DNA of 64,000 bases. It comes from WJLG01 sp964602485 (GTDB lineage: Bacteria; Patescibacteriota; Patescibacteriia; Patescibacteriales; WJLG01). Below are positions 17,005-25,958 of this stretch, piece by piece. The stretch lies in NCBI GenBank assembly GCA_964602485.1, contig CAZRQU010000002.1, positions 71,530 through 135,529 on the forward strand, given 5' to 3'. The position numbers were made by a program, and so were the translations under genes. Position 1 is the stretch's first letter, and each line of letters begins with the position of its first letter. Under the pieces are notes generated by a model. That model searched no databases, had not been told where the DNA came from, and saw nothing but the letters and a program-made list of their open reading frames with translations.

Positions 17005-17013
17005 ATTTTACCA
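17005..17013 (-). promoter_or_regulatory. Extended -10 promoter for the 16978 gene / rodA operon
   Basis: Minus strand TGG-TAAAAT (TGn extended -10; hexamer at 17005-17010), about 27 bp before the ATG. The -35 region is poor. Confidence 0.4.
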
Positions 17014-17123
17014 CATATTAAGAGAAAAATAAAAGCAAGCGATCTTTTAGGCAGTTGCCTTATAAAGGATTTTGTGGCATAAAAAGTTTTAATATTAGCC
17101 TATTATCCCTTATGCTTATCCAC

Positions 17124-17152
17124 TTGCTAGTTAGTTGTTATTTTGCTAAAAT
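17124..17152 (+). promoter_or_regulatory. Promoter of gyrB
   Basis: TTGCTA (17124-17129), 17-base spacer, TAAAAT (17147-17152), 43 bp before the gyrB ATG. The 17014-17123 stretch between the divergent promoters shows nothing else I can name. Confidence 0.6.
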
Positions 17153-17195
17153 TAAAGAGTTATATCATTTATTTTAATTAAAAGAAGATTCATCT

Positions 17196-19214
17196 ATGGA
17201 AAAAAAGAACAAGAAAGAAAAAGGAAATAAGGCTGAATATCAAGCGTCCGATATTACAGTATTGGAAGGGCTCGAACCTGTTAGAAAAAGGCCCGGAATG
17301 TATATCGGATCCACCGCTTCCCCTGGACTCCATCACCTTATTTGGGAGGTTGTTGATAATGGTATCGATGAGGCTATGGCCGGATACGCCGATCATGTAA
17401 TGGTCACCCTGCTTCCGGATGGAATGGTATCAGTTAGTGATAACGGACGCGGCATCCCGGTCGGTAAACACAGATCAACCGGTCTTTCCGCTCTGGAAAC
17501 CGTATTGACCAAGCTTCATGCCGGCGGTAAATTCGGCGATGGCGGAGGCTACAAGGTCTCCGGTGGTCTTCATGGCGTTGGTGTTTCTGTGGTCAACGCT
17601 TTAAGTACGTATCTACAAGCAGAGATACACAGAGACGGTAAAATATGGACGCAGGAGTACAGTTGTGGCAAACCCAAGCACAAGATAAGATCCCAAGGGC
17701 AAACCAAAAATACCGGAACTACGATAATTTTCAAGCCGGACGATACCATCTTTTCGGAAACCGAATTCAACTGGAAGAGGATATTGGATCGCCTGCGCCA
17801 ACAATCATACCTGACCAAAGGCATTACCATGGAAGCGGTCGACAAGAGAGATGAGAAAGATATAAAAAGATATCGTTTCCATTTCGAAGGTGGTATAAAA
17901 TCGTACATAAAGACACTTAACCGGAATAGTACCGTTAAGAATGAAAATATATTCTATGTTGATAAGGAAGTCGACGATTCCCATGTAGAGGTCGCTCTGC
18001 AGTATAATAACGAATTCAATGAGTTGGTGATGCCTTTTGCCAACAATATACATAACCCGGAGGGAGGAACTCATATAGCCGGATTTCGTTCAGCTTTGAC
18101 CAGAAGTTTGAATAACTATGCCAGAAGTAAGAACCTCCTTAAAGAAAAGGACGACAATCTGACAGGCGACGATGTTAAAGAAGGTATAGTGGCCATCGTG
18201 AGCGTCAAATTGACCGACCCTCAATTCGAAGGACAGACAAAAGGCAAATTGGGTAATGCCGAAATGAAGACCTATGTAGAACAGGTTTTCGGCCAGGCCT
18301 TCTATACTTTCTTGGAAGAACACCCTAAGGATGCCGAGGCGATAATCGGCAAATGTATCCTTTCCGCCCAAGCTAGGATAGCGGCCAGAACCGCCCGAGC
18401 TTCTATTTTAAGAAAAGGCGCCTTGGACGGTCTTACATTGCCGGGTAAACTGGCTGACTGCTCTTCCAGAAAGGCTGAGGAATGCGAGCTTTATATAGTA
18501 GAGGGTGATTCTGCCGGAGGCTCTGCCAAGCAGGGGCGAGACAGGCGTTTTCAGGCTATACTCCCCTTACGTGGTAAGATACTTAATGTGGAAAGAGCTC
18601 GATTGGATAAAATGTTGGCCAATAACGAGATCAAAAGCTTGGTCATCGCTTTAGGCACCAATATAGATGAGCAGTTCGATCTTGAGAAGTTGCGATATCA
18701 TCGAATAATCATAATGACTGATGCCGATGTTGACGGCGCTCATATAAGAACCTTGCTCTTAACTCTTTTCTTCAGACATTTCACTCCTTTGGTGGAAGAG
18801 GGTTATTTGTATATAGCTCAACCGCCTCTTTACCAGATAAAAAAAGGAGGTTCAATGCATTGGGCCTATACCGAGGAAGAGAAGGTCAAGATAATAAAGG
18901 ATCTTGGTGGCGGCGAGAAGCAAGCCAAGGAAGCCGGACATGATGAGATCGAGAATGAAGAGGATCCTGATGAGGAAGGATCAAAAAAGGTTTCCGGTAT
19001 CAGTATCCAGAGATATAAAGGTTTGGGTGAAATGAACCCGGATCAGCTTTGGGAGACCACTATGGATCCGGGAAAAAGAATAGTCAAACAGGTCACTGTC
19101 GAAGAGGCTGGAACAGCAGATGAGATATTTGATATGTTAATGGGAGGTGATGTTGCTCCTCGCAAGCATTTCATTCAGACCCATGCTAAAAAAGTAGAAA
19201 ATCTTGATATATAA
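17196..19214 (+). CDS. gyrB: DNA gyrase subunit B
   Basis: Protein of 672 residues. The GHKL ATPase domain shows RKRPGMYIGSTASPGLHHL, the N-box EVVDNGIDEAMAG, DNGRGIP and GGLHGVGVSVVNALS. The TOPRIM domain shows ELYIVEGDSAGGSAKQGRDR and MTDADVDGAHIRTLLL. The C-terminal signature is QRYKGLGEMNPDQLWETTM. With GyrA it introduces negative supercoils; ParE is the alternative, but spacing and motifs fit GyrB. The acidic insert near residue 570-600 (GHDEIENEEDPDEEGSKK) is lineage-specific. The ATG at 17196 starts the conserved part with only a weak Shine-Dalgarno. Confidence 0.96.
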   Translation: MEKKNKKEKGNKAEYQASDITVLEGLEPVRKRPGMYIGSTASPGLHHLIWEVVDNGIDEAMAGYADHVMVTLLPDGMVSVSDNGRGIPVGKHRSTGLSALETVLTKLHAGGKFGDGGGYKVSGGLHGVGVSVVNALSTYLQAEIHRDGKIWTQEYSCGKPKHKIRSQGQTKNTGTTIIFKPDDTIFSETEFNWKRILDRLRQQSYLTKGITMEAVDKRDEKDIKRYRFHFEGGIKSYIKTLNRNSTVKNENIFYVDKEVDDSHVEVALQYNNEFNELVMPFANNIHNPEGGTHIAGFRSALTRSLNNYARSKNLLKEKDDNLTGDDVKEGIVAIVSVKLTDPQFEGQTKGKLGNAEMKTYVEQVFGQAFYTFLEEHPKDAEAIIGKCILSAQARIAARTARASILRKGALDGLTLPGKLADCSSRKAEECELYIVEGDSAGGSAKQGRDRRFQAILPLRGKILNVERARLDKMLANNEIKSLVIALGTNIDEQFDLEKLRYHRIIIMTDADVDGAHIRTLLLTLFFRHFTPLVEEGYLYIAQPPLYQIKKGGSMHWAYTEEEKVKIIKDLGGGEKQAKEAGHDEIENEEDPDEEGSKKVSGISIQRYKGLGEMNPDQLWETTMDPGKRIVKQVTVEEAGTADEIFDMLMGGDVAPRKHFIQTHAKKVENLDI

Positions 19215-19229
19215 ATATATTGGTCATCT

Positions 19230-19661
19230 ATGTATTCAATATTGATATTACCCCTGTTGTCAGGGTTTTTGGCCCAAGCGGCCAAAATGGTCATAAACGC
19301 CGGAAAGCGTAAATTCACTTGGAATGATATTATTGCTTATTCCGGAATGCCTTCCGGCCATAGTGCTATCGTAGTTTCTTTGACTGCTATAACCGCGCTC
19401 AAGGAGGGGCTTTCCTCCCCTGCCTTTGCTATATCTTTGATATTAGCGGTCATAGTTATCCGAGATGCTTTGGGCATAAGGCGTTATTTGGGCGAACATG
19501 GAAAGACGCTCAATATATTGGTTGGCGATCTGGCAGACGATGATGTTTTGGAAAAGAGATACCCTCATCATCTGGAGGATATAGGCCACACCCCCTTGCA
19601 AGTTTTGGCCGGTTCTGTTTTGGGACTGGCAGTAAGTATTGCTGGTTATTTCTTGATCTAG
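19230..19661 (+). CDS. DUF212 / YuiD-like membrane phosphatase-related protein
   Basis: Protein of 143 residues with three or four hydrophobic helices and the PAP2-like core MPSGHSAIVVSLTAITAL, then GIRRYLGEHGK and HTPLQVLAGSVLGL. The PSGH motif corresponds to the phosphate-binding and catalytic region of PAP2/haloperoxidase relatives; a lipid phosphate is the usual inferred substrate. It follows gyrB by 15 bp and ends at a strong terminator. Confidence 0.88.
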   Translation: MYSILILPLLSGFLAQAAKMVINAGKRKFTWNDIIAYSGMPSGHSAIVVSLTAITALKEGLSSPAFAISLILAVIVIRDALGIRRYLGEHGKTLNILVGDLADDDVLEKRYPHHLEDIGHTPLQVLAGSVLGLAVSIAGYFLI

Positions 19662-19676
19662 AATTTTAGATATCAT

Positions 19677-19706
19677 AAAACCGGGTTCAAACACCCGGTT
19701 TTTTTG
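19677..19706 (+). terminator. Bidirectional terminator between the gyrB and eno operons
   Basis: AACCGGG (19679-19685) pairs with CCCGGTT (19694-19700), followed by TTTTTT; AAAA on the other flank lets it serve the convergent gpmI-like gene as well. Confidence 0.85.
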
Positions 19707-19710
19707 TTGC

Positions 19711-20520
19711 CTAACTTATCAATATGTTGTTTGTCTGTTTATGTTCAATACCTATTGACCTGAGAACGGTTGGGGCGATATCAGCCAAGGTTCCGCTTTG
19801 TTTCAGTAAAGAAAGATCGTTTCCCGGTGTTTCCCCGAACTCAACGGTTCGTCCTTCCCAATCATGGGCAACCATTATAAGAGGCACTCCCTTATCCTTT
19901 TTATCGCCCTTTTTACAAGAGGTTATGAACAATGATCCGTTTTGGCCTAATACGGCTTTGGTCAACTTCTTTATATTGTTATCCAGAGCTACTACTGCTC
20001 TGTCTATGGCTTGCTGGTCTTTGCTTAACAAAACCATATCCAGATTAGCCAAAGAGATAATTATCAGATCTGTCTTTCCTTCCTTTATCAATTTTACTGC
20101 CTGGGAGCAGACTTTTGGAGTGTTCATCTCCGGTTTGTTGGAATATTCCTCCACTGGCTGCTCAGAAGATATCATTATTCTTTGCTCCCCCTTTCTCACC
20201 TCTTCATTATTATTGTTCATAAAATAGGCCAAGTAAGCGTATTTTTCCACTTCCGCCACCTTGGCTTGTTTTAAGCCGTTTTCTGAAATAATGTCTGTTA
20301 GATCATTTTTCCCCCCGGAAAGTATATTATAATTCTCACCCAGGTCTTTTTTAGGCACCCCTAAAAGAGCTATTGGGTATTTTGATATAAGTTGGTCTAT
20401 ATAGGGCGTGTGATTTCTGCTTATGGCGTTCTCTTCTCCATTTGGTGGCACCCCCCAGCCATCAACGATCAGCATTACGGTCAGGTTTTTTTTGCTGTTT
20501 CCTTGGGATGGTTCGTTCAT
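19711..20520 (-). CDS. Decayed phosphoglycerate-mutase paralogue (probable pseudo-enzyme)
   Basis: Protein of 269 residues, half the length of its neighbour gpmI. The N-terminus (VMLIVDGWGVPPNGEENAIS) and C-terminal third (VEFGETPG, GTLADIAPTVLRSIGI) clearly match independent phosphoglycerate mutase. The whole phosphotransferase middle and the catalytic-serine motif are absent (NSEAGH is replaced by LSGGKND). The metal-site segments ASDMVAH and TSDHGN have become NLDMVLL and TSCKKGD. Mutase activity is therefore unlikely. The frame is intact and begins 1 bp after gpmI, so it is maintained and co-translated, perhaps as a structural or regulatory partner. Confidence 0.8.
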   Translation of the reverse strand: MNEPSQGNSKKNLTVMLIVDGWGVPPNGEENAISRNHTPYIDQLISKYPIALLGVPKKDLGENYNILSGGKNDLTDIISENGLKQAKVAEVEKYAYLAYFMNNNNEEVRKGEQRIMISSEQPVEEYSNKPEMNTPKVCSQAVKLIKEGKTDLIIISLANLDMVLLSKDQQAIDRAVVALDNNIKKLTKAVLGQNGSLFITSCKKGDKKDKGVPLIMVAHDWEGRTVEFGETPGNDLSLLKQSGTLADIAPTVLRSIGIEHKQTNNILIS

Positions 20521-20521
20521 A

Positions 20522-22174
20522 TTATTTTATCAAGTTCTTTCCGGTCATTTCAGACGGTTTTTTCTGTTTGAATATATCTAAAATGGTCGGGGCGATATCG
20601 CAAAGAGCTCCATCTTTTCTCAGTTTGGATCTTTTCTGGTTTTTGTTTACCAGTATGAAGGGAACTTGATTGGTCGAGTGTTCAGTATCCACTTCACCTG
20701 TTTTTAGGTTTATCAAACCTTCTATGTTGCCATGATCGGATGTGATCATCACTGTGCCTCCTTTTTTCAGATACTCATCCGTTATCTTTTTGACGCATTC
20801 ATCCAAAGCTTCGCAACACTCAATAGAAGCTTCAAGGTTGCCGGTGTGAGCCACCATATCCGAGGCAGCGAAATTAAGCACTGTTAGGTCGAATTTTTCT
20901 CCTTTAAGATCCTTTAATACTCTGCTAGTAAGTTCTTTTGATTTCATGGCCGGTGTTTGGTCATACGATTTCACCCCTGGAGAAGGTATCATTACCTGCT
21001 TTTCCTTACCAACTTTTCCGGAGTAACCGCCATTGAAAAAATAGGTCACATGGGCGAATTTTTCCGATTCAGCTATGTAGCATTGTTTGAAATCATCCAT
21101 AACTATCGGCAAAGTGGCTGCCAGGTCGAAACTGGGGTAAGCGGTTAGGATATGGTCCAGATCAGGGCCAAAATCGGTCATGGCCGCAAAACGGACATTT
21201 TTCAAAGTTTTTGGTCTTTTGAATGATCCCGGATTCCTTTTTTGAAAATTATGCTGAACGAACAGTTTGCTCAACTGCCTCGCTCTATCTGATCGTAGAT
21301 TGAAGAATATAACCGAATCATTATCATTTATTATTCCTTTTTCAGTTATCACATAAGGTTTAATGAATTCATCTGTCTCTTTTCTATTATAACTTTCCAC
21401 TATGGCTGATTTGGCATTTCTGGCTTTTTTGGCTTTGCCTAAGACCATGGCCTCGTAGGCCTTTTTAGTCCTGTCCCAATTCTTATTTCTGTCCATGGCG
21501 TAGAATCTTCCCATTATGGTAGCTATGTGGACGTTCGGCTTATTCTTTTTACCTTTTTTCATTTTGTCTCGAGGAGATATCAGACATCCCACCCCGTTTA
21601 TATCCCTTTTTAGGTAATCAACAAGCTTCAAAGCTTCGTGTTGCGGAGAGTCGCGTCCATCAGTGAATATATGGAGGTATATATCTTTTATCCCCTCCTT
21701 GCTGGCCATATCTACCAATGCCCTTAGGTGACAAGTGTCGCTATGAGGGCTCATCCCATTGGATAACATTCCCATTATATGAAGCTTGGACTTGTTTTGT
21801 TGCGTGTGGTGCATGGCCGTTTTGAAAGCTGTATTCTTGAAAAAAGTGCCATTCTCTATACTGTTATTTATTATCATGGCATCTTGTTGAACCGTTCGGC
21901 CGGCGCCGATATTCATGTGCCCAGCCTCGGAGTTCCCCACTTGTTTCTTGGGGAGGCCGACGTATTCTCCGTGAGCATAAAGTTTAGTAGACGGATATTC
22001 TTTAGCTAAAGCATCTATGGTCGGGGTTTTAGCCAGGGTGGTTGCATTGCCTCGATTCGGTTTTTCTACTCCCCAGCCATCAAGGATCACCAATATCAAA
22101 GGAGAGACAGTCTTGCTCTGTTTTTTCTTTTTTGAGGTGGCTTTGATATTTTTATTTGTTTTTTTATTAACCAT
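20522..22174 (-). CDS. gpmI: 2,3-bisphosphoglycerate-independent phosphoglycerate mutase
   Basis: Protein of 550 residues that interconverts 3- and 2-phosphoglycerate with two Mn ions. Intact motifs: LVILDGWGVEKPNRGNA, nucleophile serine in VGNSEAGHMNIGAGRTVQQD, IYLHIFTDGRDSPQHEA, ASDMVAHTGN and MITSDHGNIEGL. It is about 40 residues longer than usual, from a basic N-terminal leader (NKKTNKNIKATSKKKK) and a Lys-rich insert near residue 200. It lies 1 bp after eno, forming a lower-glycolysis operon. Confidence 0.96.
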   Translation of the reverse strand: MVNKKTNKNIKATSKKKKQSKTVSPLILVILDGWGVEKPNRGNATTLAKTPTIDALAKEYPSTKLYAHGEYVGLPKKQVGNSEAGHMNIGAGRTVQQDAMIINNSIENGTFFKNTAFKTAMHHTQQNKSKLHIMGMLSNGMSPHSDTCHLRALVDMASKEGIKDIYLHIFTDGRDSPQHEALKLVDYLKRDINGVGCLISPRDKMKKGKKNKPNVHIATIMGRFYAMDRNKNWDRTKKAYEAMVLGKAKKARNAKSAIVESYNRKETDEFIKPYVITEKGIINDNDSVIFFNLRSDRARQLSKLFVQHNFQKRNPGSFKRPKTLKNVRFAAMTDFGPDLDHILTAYPSFDLAATLPIVMDDFKQCYIAESEKFAHVTYFFNGGYSGKVGKEKQVMIPSPGVKSYDQTPAMKSKELTSRVLKDLKGEKFDLTVLNFAASDMVAHTGNLEASIECCEALDECVKKITDEYLKKGGTVMITSDHGNIEGLINLKTGEVDTEHSTNQVPFILVNKNQKRSKLRKDGALCDIAPTILDIFKQKKPSEMTGKNLIK

Positions 22175-22175
22175 A

Positions 22176-23441
22176 CTATTTTTTGTTTAGTATATTTTCT
22201 ATTTCCATCAATCGGTTGTATTTAGCCAGTCTTTCTCCTCTTGAAAGCGACCCCGACTTTATATATTCACTGCCCACAGCTACTGCCAGGTCAGCTATGA
22301 AATCATCCGGCGTTTCTCCACTTCTATGTGAGACCATTATTTTGTAATTATGCTCTTGGGCTAATTTTACGCATTCTATGGTTTCGGAAAGGGTCCCGAC
22401 CTGATTTAGTTTTATCAAAATGGAATTAGCCACTTTTTCTTTAAGCCCTTTTCTTAACCGGTTTATATTAGTGACGAAAAGATCATCTCCGATCAAAAGC
22501 ATCTTGTCGCCCAGTTCTTCGGTCATCTTCCTCCAGGCTTCCCAATCATCTTCAGCCAGGCCATCTTCTATGGATATTATAGGGAATTTCTTCAGCCATT
22601 CATTGTAGAGTCCTACCAAAGTGTCGGCCGTAAAATGGGAATCATCCAGCTTAAATATATATTTACCGGTGTCTTTATCATAAAGCTCAGAAGAGCCAAC
22701 ATCGGTTCCCAGGCCGATGTCTTTGCCCGGTTCGTAACCAGCGTTGATTATAGCGGTTATTATCAGTTCTATTGCCTGAACAGTGGAATTTATATTAGGT
22801 GCGTATCCTCCTTCGGCTCCGATATCGGTATCAAAGCCGGCTTTTTTTAAGACATTTTCCAGTTCGTGGAAAATTTCAGCCCCCATTCTTACCTTTTCCG
22901 AGAAAGGCATATCTTTTATAGGCAGTATCATAAATTCTTGGAAGTCAAGATTGGTGTCTGCGTGTTTTCCGCCATTGAAGATGTTGAACGACGGTGTGGG
23001 CAGTTTGTAGTTTTTAGTATCAAACCCATAGGTTTCGGCCAGATAATCAAAGAGCTCCATCTTAGCTTCAAAAGCGGCCGCTCGGGCGCAGGCCAGGGAT
23101 ACGGCCAGGATCGCGTTGGCTCCTAGCTTCTCTTTGTTCGGTGTGCCGTCCAGCTTTATCATGGTCTCATCTATTTCTTTTTGGTCGCTTATCTCTTGAC
23201 CTTTGAGTTTTTTGGCTATTTTATCATTGACATTAGCCACTGCTTTAAGAACCCCTTTACCTCCGTATCTGTTCTCGTCGCCGTCTCTTAGTTCGAGAGC
23301 TTCGTGGATACCGGTGGAGGCGCCTGAAGGCACGGCCGCCTTGCCACTTATATCGTTTTCTAATACCACCTTGGCTTCAACTGTGGGATCGCCTCGACTG
23401 TCTAATATTTCTCTAGCTATTATTTCTTTGATCTTGCTCAT
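22176..23441 (-). CDS. eno: Enolase
   Basis: Protein of 421 residues converting 2-phosphoglycerate to phosphoenolpyruvate. Motifs: EILDSRGDPTVEAKV, PSGASTGIHEALELRD, FNGGKHADTNLDFQEFMILP, ISIEDGLAEDDWEAW, LIGDDLFVTN, and SHRSGETPDDFIADLAVA. The usual GDEGG loop reads GAEGGYAPNI, losing the Asp while keeping the catalytic Glu. First gene of eno-gpmI-gpmI-like; pgk lies 88 bp upstream in the same direction. Confidence 0.97.
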   Translation of the reverse strand: MSKIKEIIAREILDSRGDPTVEAKVVLENDISGKAAVPSGASTGIHEALELRDGDENRYGGKGVLKAVANVNDKIAKKLKGQEISDQKEIDETMIKLDGTPNKEKLGANAILAVSLACARAAAFEAKMELFDYLAETYGFDTKNYKLPTPSFNIFNGGKHADTNLDFQEFMILPIKDMPFSEKVRMGAEIFHELENVLKKAGFDTDIGAEGGYAPNINSTVQAIELIITAIINAGYEPGKDIGLGTDVGSSELYDKDTGKYIFKLDDSHFTADTLVGLYNEWLKKFPIISIEDGLAEDDWEAWRKMTEELGDKMLLIGDDLFVTNINRLRKGLKEKVANSILIKLNQVGTLSETIECVKLAQEHNYKIMVSHRSGETPDDFIADLAVAVGSEYIKSGSLSRGERLAKYNRLMEIENILNKK

Positions 23442-23529
23442 ATTTTATAGTTATAAATTATAAATGTTTATAATGAAATGACGTAAGCACTATTGCTTTA
23501 GTATGCACTAGTTATATTTATCATCTTGA

Positions 23530-24669
23530 TCAAAGTCCTGGCATTTCTTCCCCACCCAGATAGGTTAGCATGGCTCCGCCTCCGGTAGAGACCCAATCCA
23601 TGTGATCTACTACTTTGGCCATACTTAAAGCTTGGATAGTTTCTCCTCCGCCGGCTATACCGAAAGCCGGACCTTTGGCTCGGCCGGCCACCTTGTGGGC
23701 TATGCTTAATGTTCCATGCCTAAAATCCTTTTCTTCGAACATCCCTAAAGGACCGTTCCAAGCTATGGTGTTAGCCTTTTTGATATGGTCGGAGAAGTTC
23801 TTGACTGTTTGCGGGCCGATATCCAATATTTTATCGTTCTTACCTATCTCATCTATCTTTTTCGAAGTTATTTTGCGTCCAGACTTGACCACAGCATCCA
23901 CAGGCAGGATTATTTTCTCGCTTTTCATTTTTTTGGCTATCTTGATGCTTTTTTTGTCAGTCAAGGACTTGCCTACTTCGTATTTTCTGGCTTTAAGGAA
24001 ATTATTCGCCAAGGCCCCGCCTATCATTATCTTAGAAGCCTTGGGCTTCAAATTGTCTATTAGCTTTATCTTGGTTTCTACCTTAGCTCCACCCATAACT
24101 ATTACTAAAGGTTTTTTAGGCTTTTTGATCCGATCCAGATTGTTAAGTTCTTTGATAAGCAATAAACCGGCAAAAGAAGGCAAGTATCTTTTTATGGCGC
24201 AAACAGAAGCATGCTTCCGGTGAGATACTGAAAAGGCTTCGTTTACGTGTATGTCAGCCATTTGGGCCAAGTTTTTGGCGAATTGAAGATTATTCTTCTC
24301 TTCTCCGGGGTCGAATCTTAGATTTTCCAAAAAGAGTATCTGTCCAGATCTTAGATCTTCGGCTTTTTTAACAACCTTTTTTTCATTAAGCCCGCCGGCG
24401 AACCCTACTCGGTTTCCGCCCAATATCTTTTTCAGGCGTTTAGCTATCACTTCAGTTGATAGTTTTTTTTGTTTTCCCTTAGGGCGTCCAAGATGAGTGC
24501 CAATGATCACCTGGCAGTCATAGCGCAGAAGAAAGCGGATGGTCGGCAAAGCGGCTATTATTTTCTTTTCATCCAATATCTTGCCTTTTTGCAAAGGAAC
24601 ATTCATATCCACCCTAAGAAAAACCTTTTTGTTTTTTATTTTTTTTATGTTCTTGTCTATTTTTTTCAT
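23530..24669 (-). CDS. pgk: Phosphoglycerate kinase
   Basis: Protein of 379 residues (slightly short). It transfers phosphate from 1,3-bisphosphoglycerate to ADP. Features: KKVFLRVDMNVPLQKGK, THLGRPKGKQKKLS, NLRFDPGEEKNN, VIVMGGAKVETKIKLIDNL, WNGPLGMFE and the nucleotide loop GGGETIQAL with TGGGAMLTYL. A clear AAAGGAGGAAATAT ribosome site precedes the ATG. It is upstream of eno with an 88-bp gap, so the two may be co-transcribed. Confidence 0.97.
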   Translation of the reverse strand: MKKIDKNIKKIKNKKVFLRVDMNVPLQKGKILDEKKIIAALPTIRFLLRYDCQVIIGTHLGRPKGKQKKLSTEVIAKRLKKILGGNRVGFAGGLNEKKVVKKAEDLRSGQILFLENLRFDPGEEKNNLQFAKNLAQMADIHVNEAFSVSHRKHASVCAIKRYLPSFAGLLLIKELNNLDRIKKPKKPLVIVMGGAKVETKIKLIDNLKPKASKIMIGGALANNFLKARKYEVGKSLTDKKSIKIAKKMKSEKIILPVDAVVKSGRKITSKKIDEIGKNDKILDIGPQTVKNFSDHIKKANTIAWNGPLGMFEEKDFRHGTLSIAHKVAGRAKGPAFGIAGGGETIQALSMAKVVDHMDWVSTGGGAMLTYLGGEEMPGL

Positions 24670-24769
24670 ATATTTCCTCCTTTATCAGTCAGACCGCCGA
24701 TGGCGGAAAGACCGGGTAGCTTAAGCTGCGCTTTTGGACCCAATTATCCAAAAGCAATAGTGAAGAATA

Positions 24770-25954
24770 TTATTTCAACTCCCCGAGAGTGATATCTATC
24801 CTATTTTCCTGACCGTCGCGGACATAGACCAAGCTGATCTCGTCTCCGGCCAGATGTTTTTGTATCACACTGGTCAGATCGTTATCCTTGTTTATCTCTA
24901 CGTTATCAATAGAGGTTATTATATCGCCTTGGCGTAATCCGGCTTCATCGGCCGGGCTACCAGAGACAACAGCCACTCCGGATCGATCGGCTTGGATAAG
25001 TGCTCCTTTTTCGTGTTTATTGTCCTTAATGGCGAATTCGGACAGTTCTATGTAGTTAACACCCAAGGTCGGGCGTCCTTTTTCTTCCTTTTTAAGCAGG
25101 TTCTTTATTATCGGATTGAAATAGTCCACGAATCGGGCATCCCCATTTTTGTCCAGCAAGGCTACCAGATCCCCGTTCAGATTGAAGATGAAAGATTGAT
25201 CGAAGAATAAGGATAGATCATCGGCAAAGATTATACTTTCTCCTGAAAGGTCGCTGGACCTGACCATGGAATCTTCCCTTTCCCGGCCTAGAACATAGGT
25301 CAAAAAGCTGTTCTTTTCCCAATCAAGCGCTATGACCAATTGTCCATTGTTCAAACTCTTCTTGAAGGCGAATTCTCGAACCGGCAGATCATTGGCTTCT
25401 TCCATATGAATGAAGAGGAAGTTATTGCCTGCTTCTCTTACCAGATCGTCTATCTTATAAATTTCTTTTTCTTTGGTAACCACTACATAGTTGGAGAATA
25501 TGAAATCTTTAGACAAGGTGGATCCAAAATCAGTCAATATTACCCAACCGTCACTAGTTACTATCAGGCCCTCGGCTATGTTATTGTCCATTTTATAGTA
25601 TTGATCAAGGTCGAATTCTTTCTTTTCTTGCTCAAGTTCATCCTGTTCAGACTCTTCTTCCTTAACCTCTTTTTTCTTAAATATGCCGACAATGCTTCCG
25701 GAAGTGGAATTTATGGTTTCATTCACTTTCTTGTCTTGCTCCACGGTTATGTTCTTAGCGTTCTCTATGATGAAATTGGCCTTGCGTAATTTGTCCGAGG
25801 AGAAATTTATCTTCCCATAAAAAGGCACGCTATAAATGTCGTTTATAACGTAAGAACGAGTTATTAGACCGCCTGCTATGCCAGCGGCCAGGCCGAAGAA
25901 TACGGCTATCATTATTAGTAGTAATAGATTGGGATTCTTGTATTTATCTTTCAT
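24770..25954 (-). CDS. HtrA/DegP-like membrane protein with PDZ domain, catalytic triad lost
   Basis: Protein of 394 residues: N-terminal membrane helix (about 12-34), charged linker, trypsin-like beta-barrel region (about 120-290), and an intact PDZ domain (about 300-390; SGSPADEAGLRQGDIITSID). Aligning by eye to HtrA, the His strand GYILTNxHV reads GWVILTDFGS. The Asp strand DLALLKI reads NFLFIHM. The Ser motif GNSGGPL reads FDQSFIFNLNG. All three catalytic positions are gone, so it is probably a substrate-binding or signalling scaffold, not a protease. A multi-gene operon follows with gaps of 4-13 bp. Confidence 0.8.
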   Translation of the reverse strand: MKDKYKNPNLLLLIMIAVFFGLAAGIAGGLITRSYVINDIYSVPFYGKINFSSDKLRKANFIIENAKNITVEQDKKVNETINSTSGSIVGIFKKKEVKEEESEQDELEQEKKEFDLDQYYKMDNNIAEGLIVTSDGWVILTDFGSTLSKDFIFSNYVVVTKEKEIYKIDDLVREAGNNFLFIHMEEANDLPVREFAFKKSLNNGQLVIALDWEKNSFLTYVLGREREDSMVRSSDLSGESIIFADDLSLFFDQSFIFNLNGDLVALLDKNGDARFVDYFNPIIKNLLKKEEKGRPTLGVNYIELSEFAIKDNKHEKGALIQADRSGVAVVSGSPADEAGLRQGDIITSIDNVEINKDNDLTSVIQKHLAGDEISLVYVRDGQENRIDITLGELK

Positions 25955-25958
25955 ATTT

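Noticed and set aside
24730..24757. Hairpin CTTTTGGA/TCCAAAAG between the HtrA-like gene and pgk
   Set aside because: No T-run after it on the minus strand; I do not call it a terminator.
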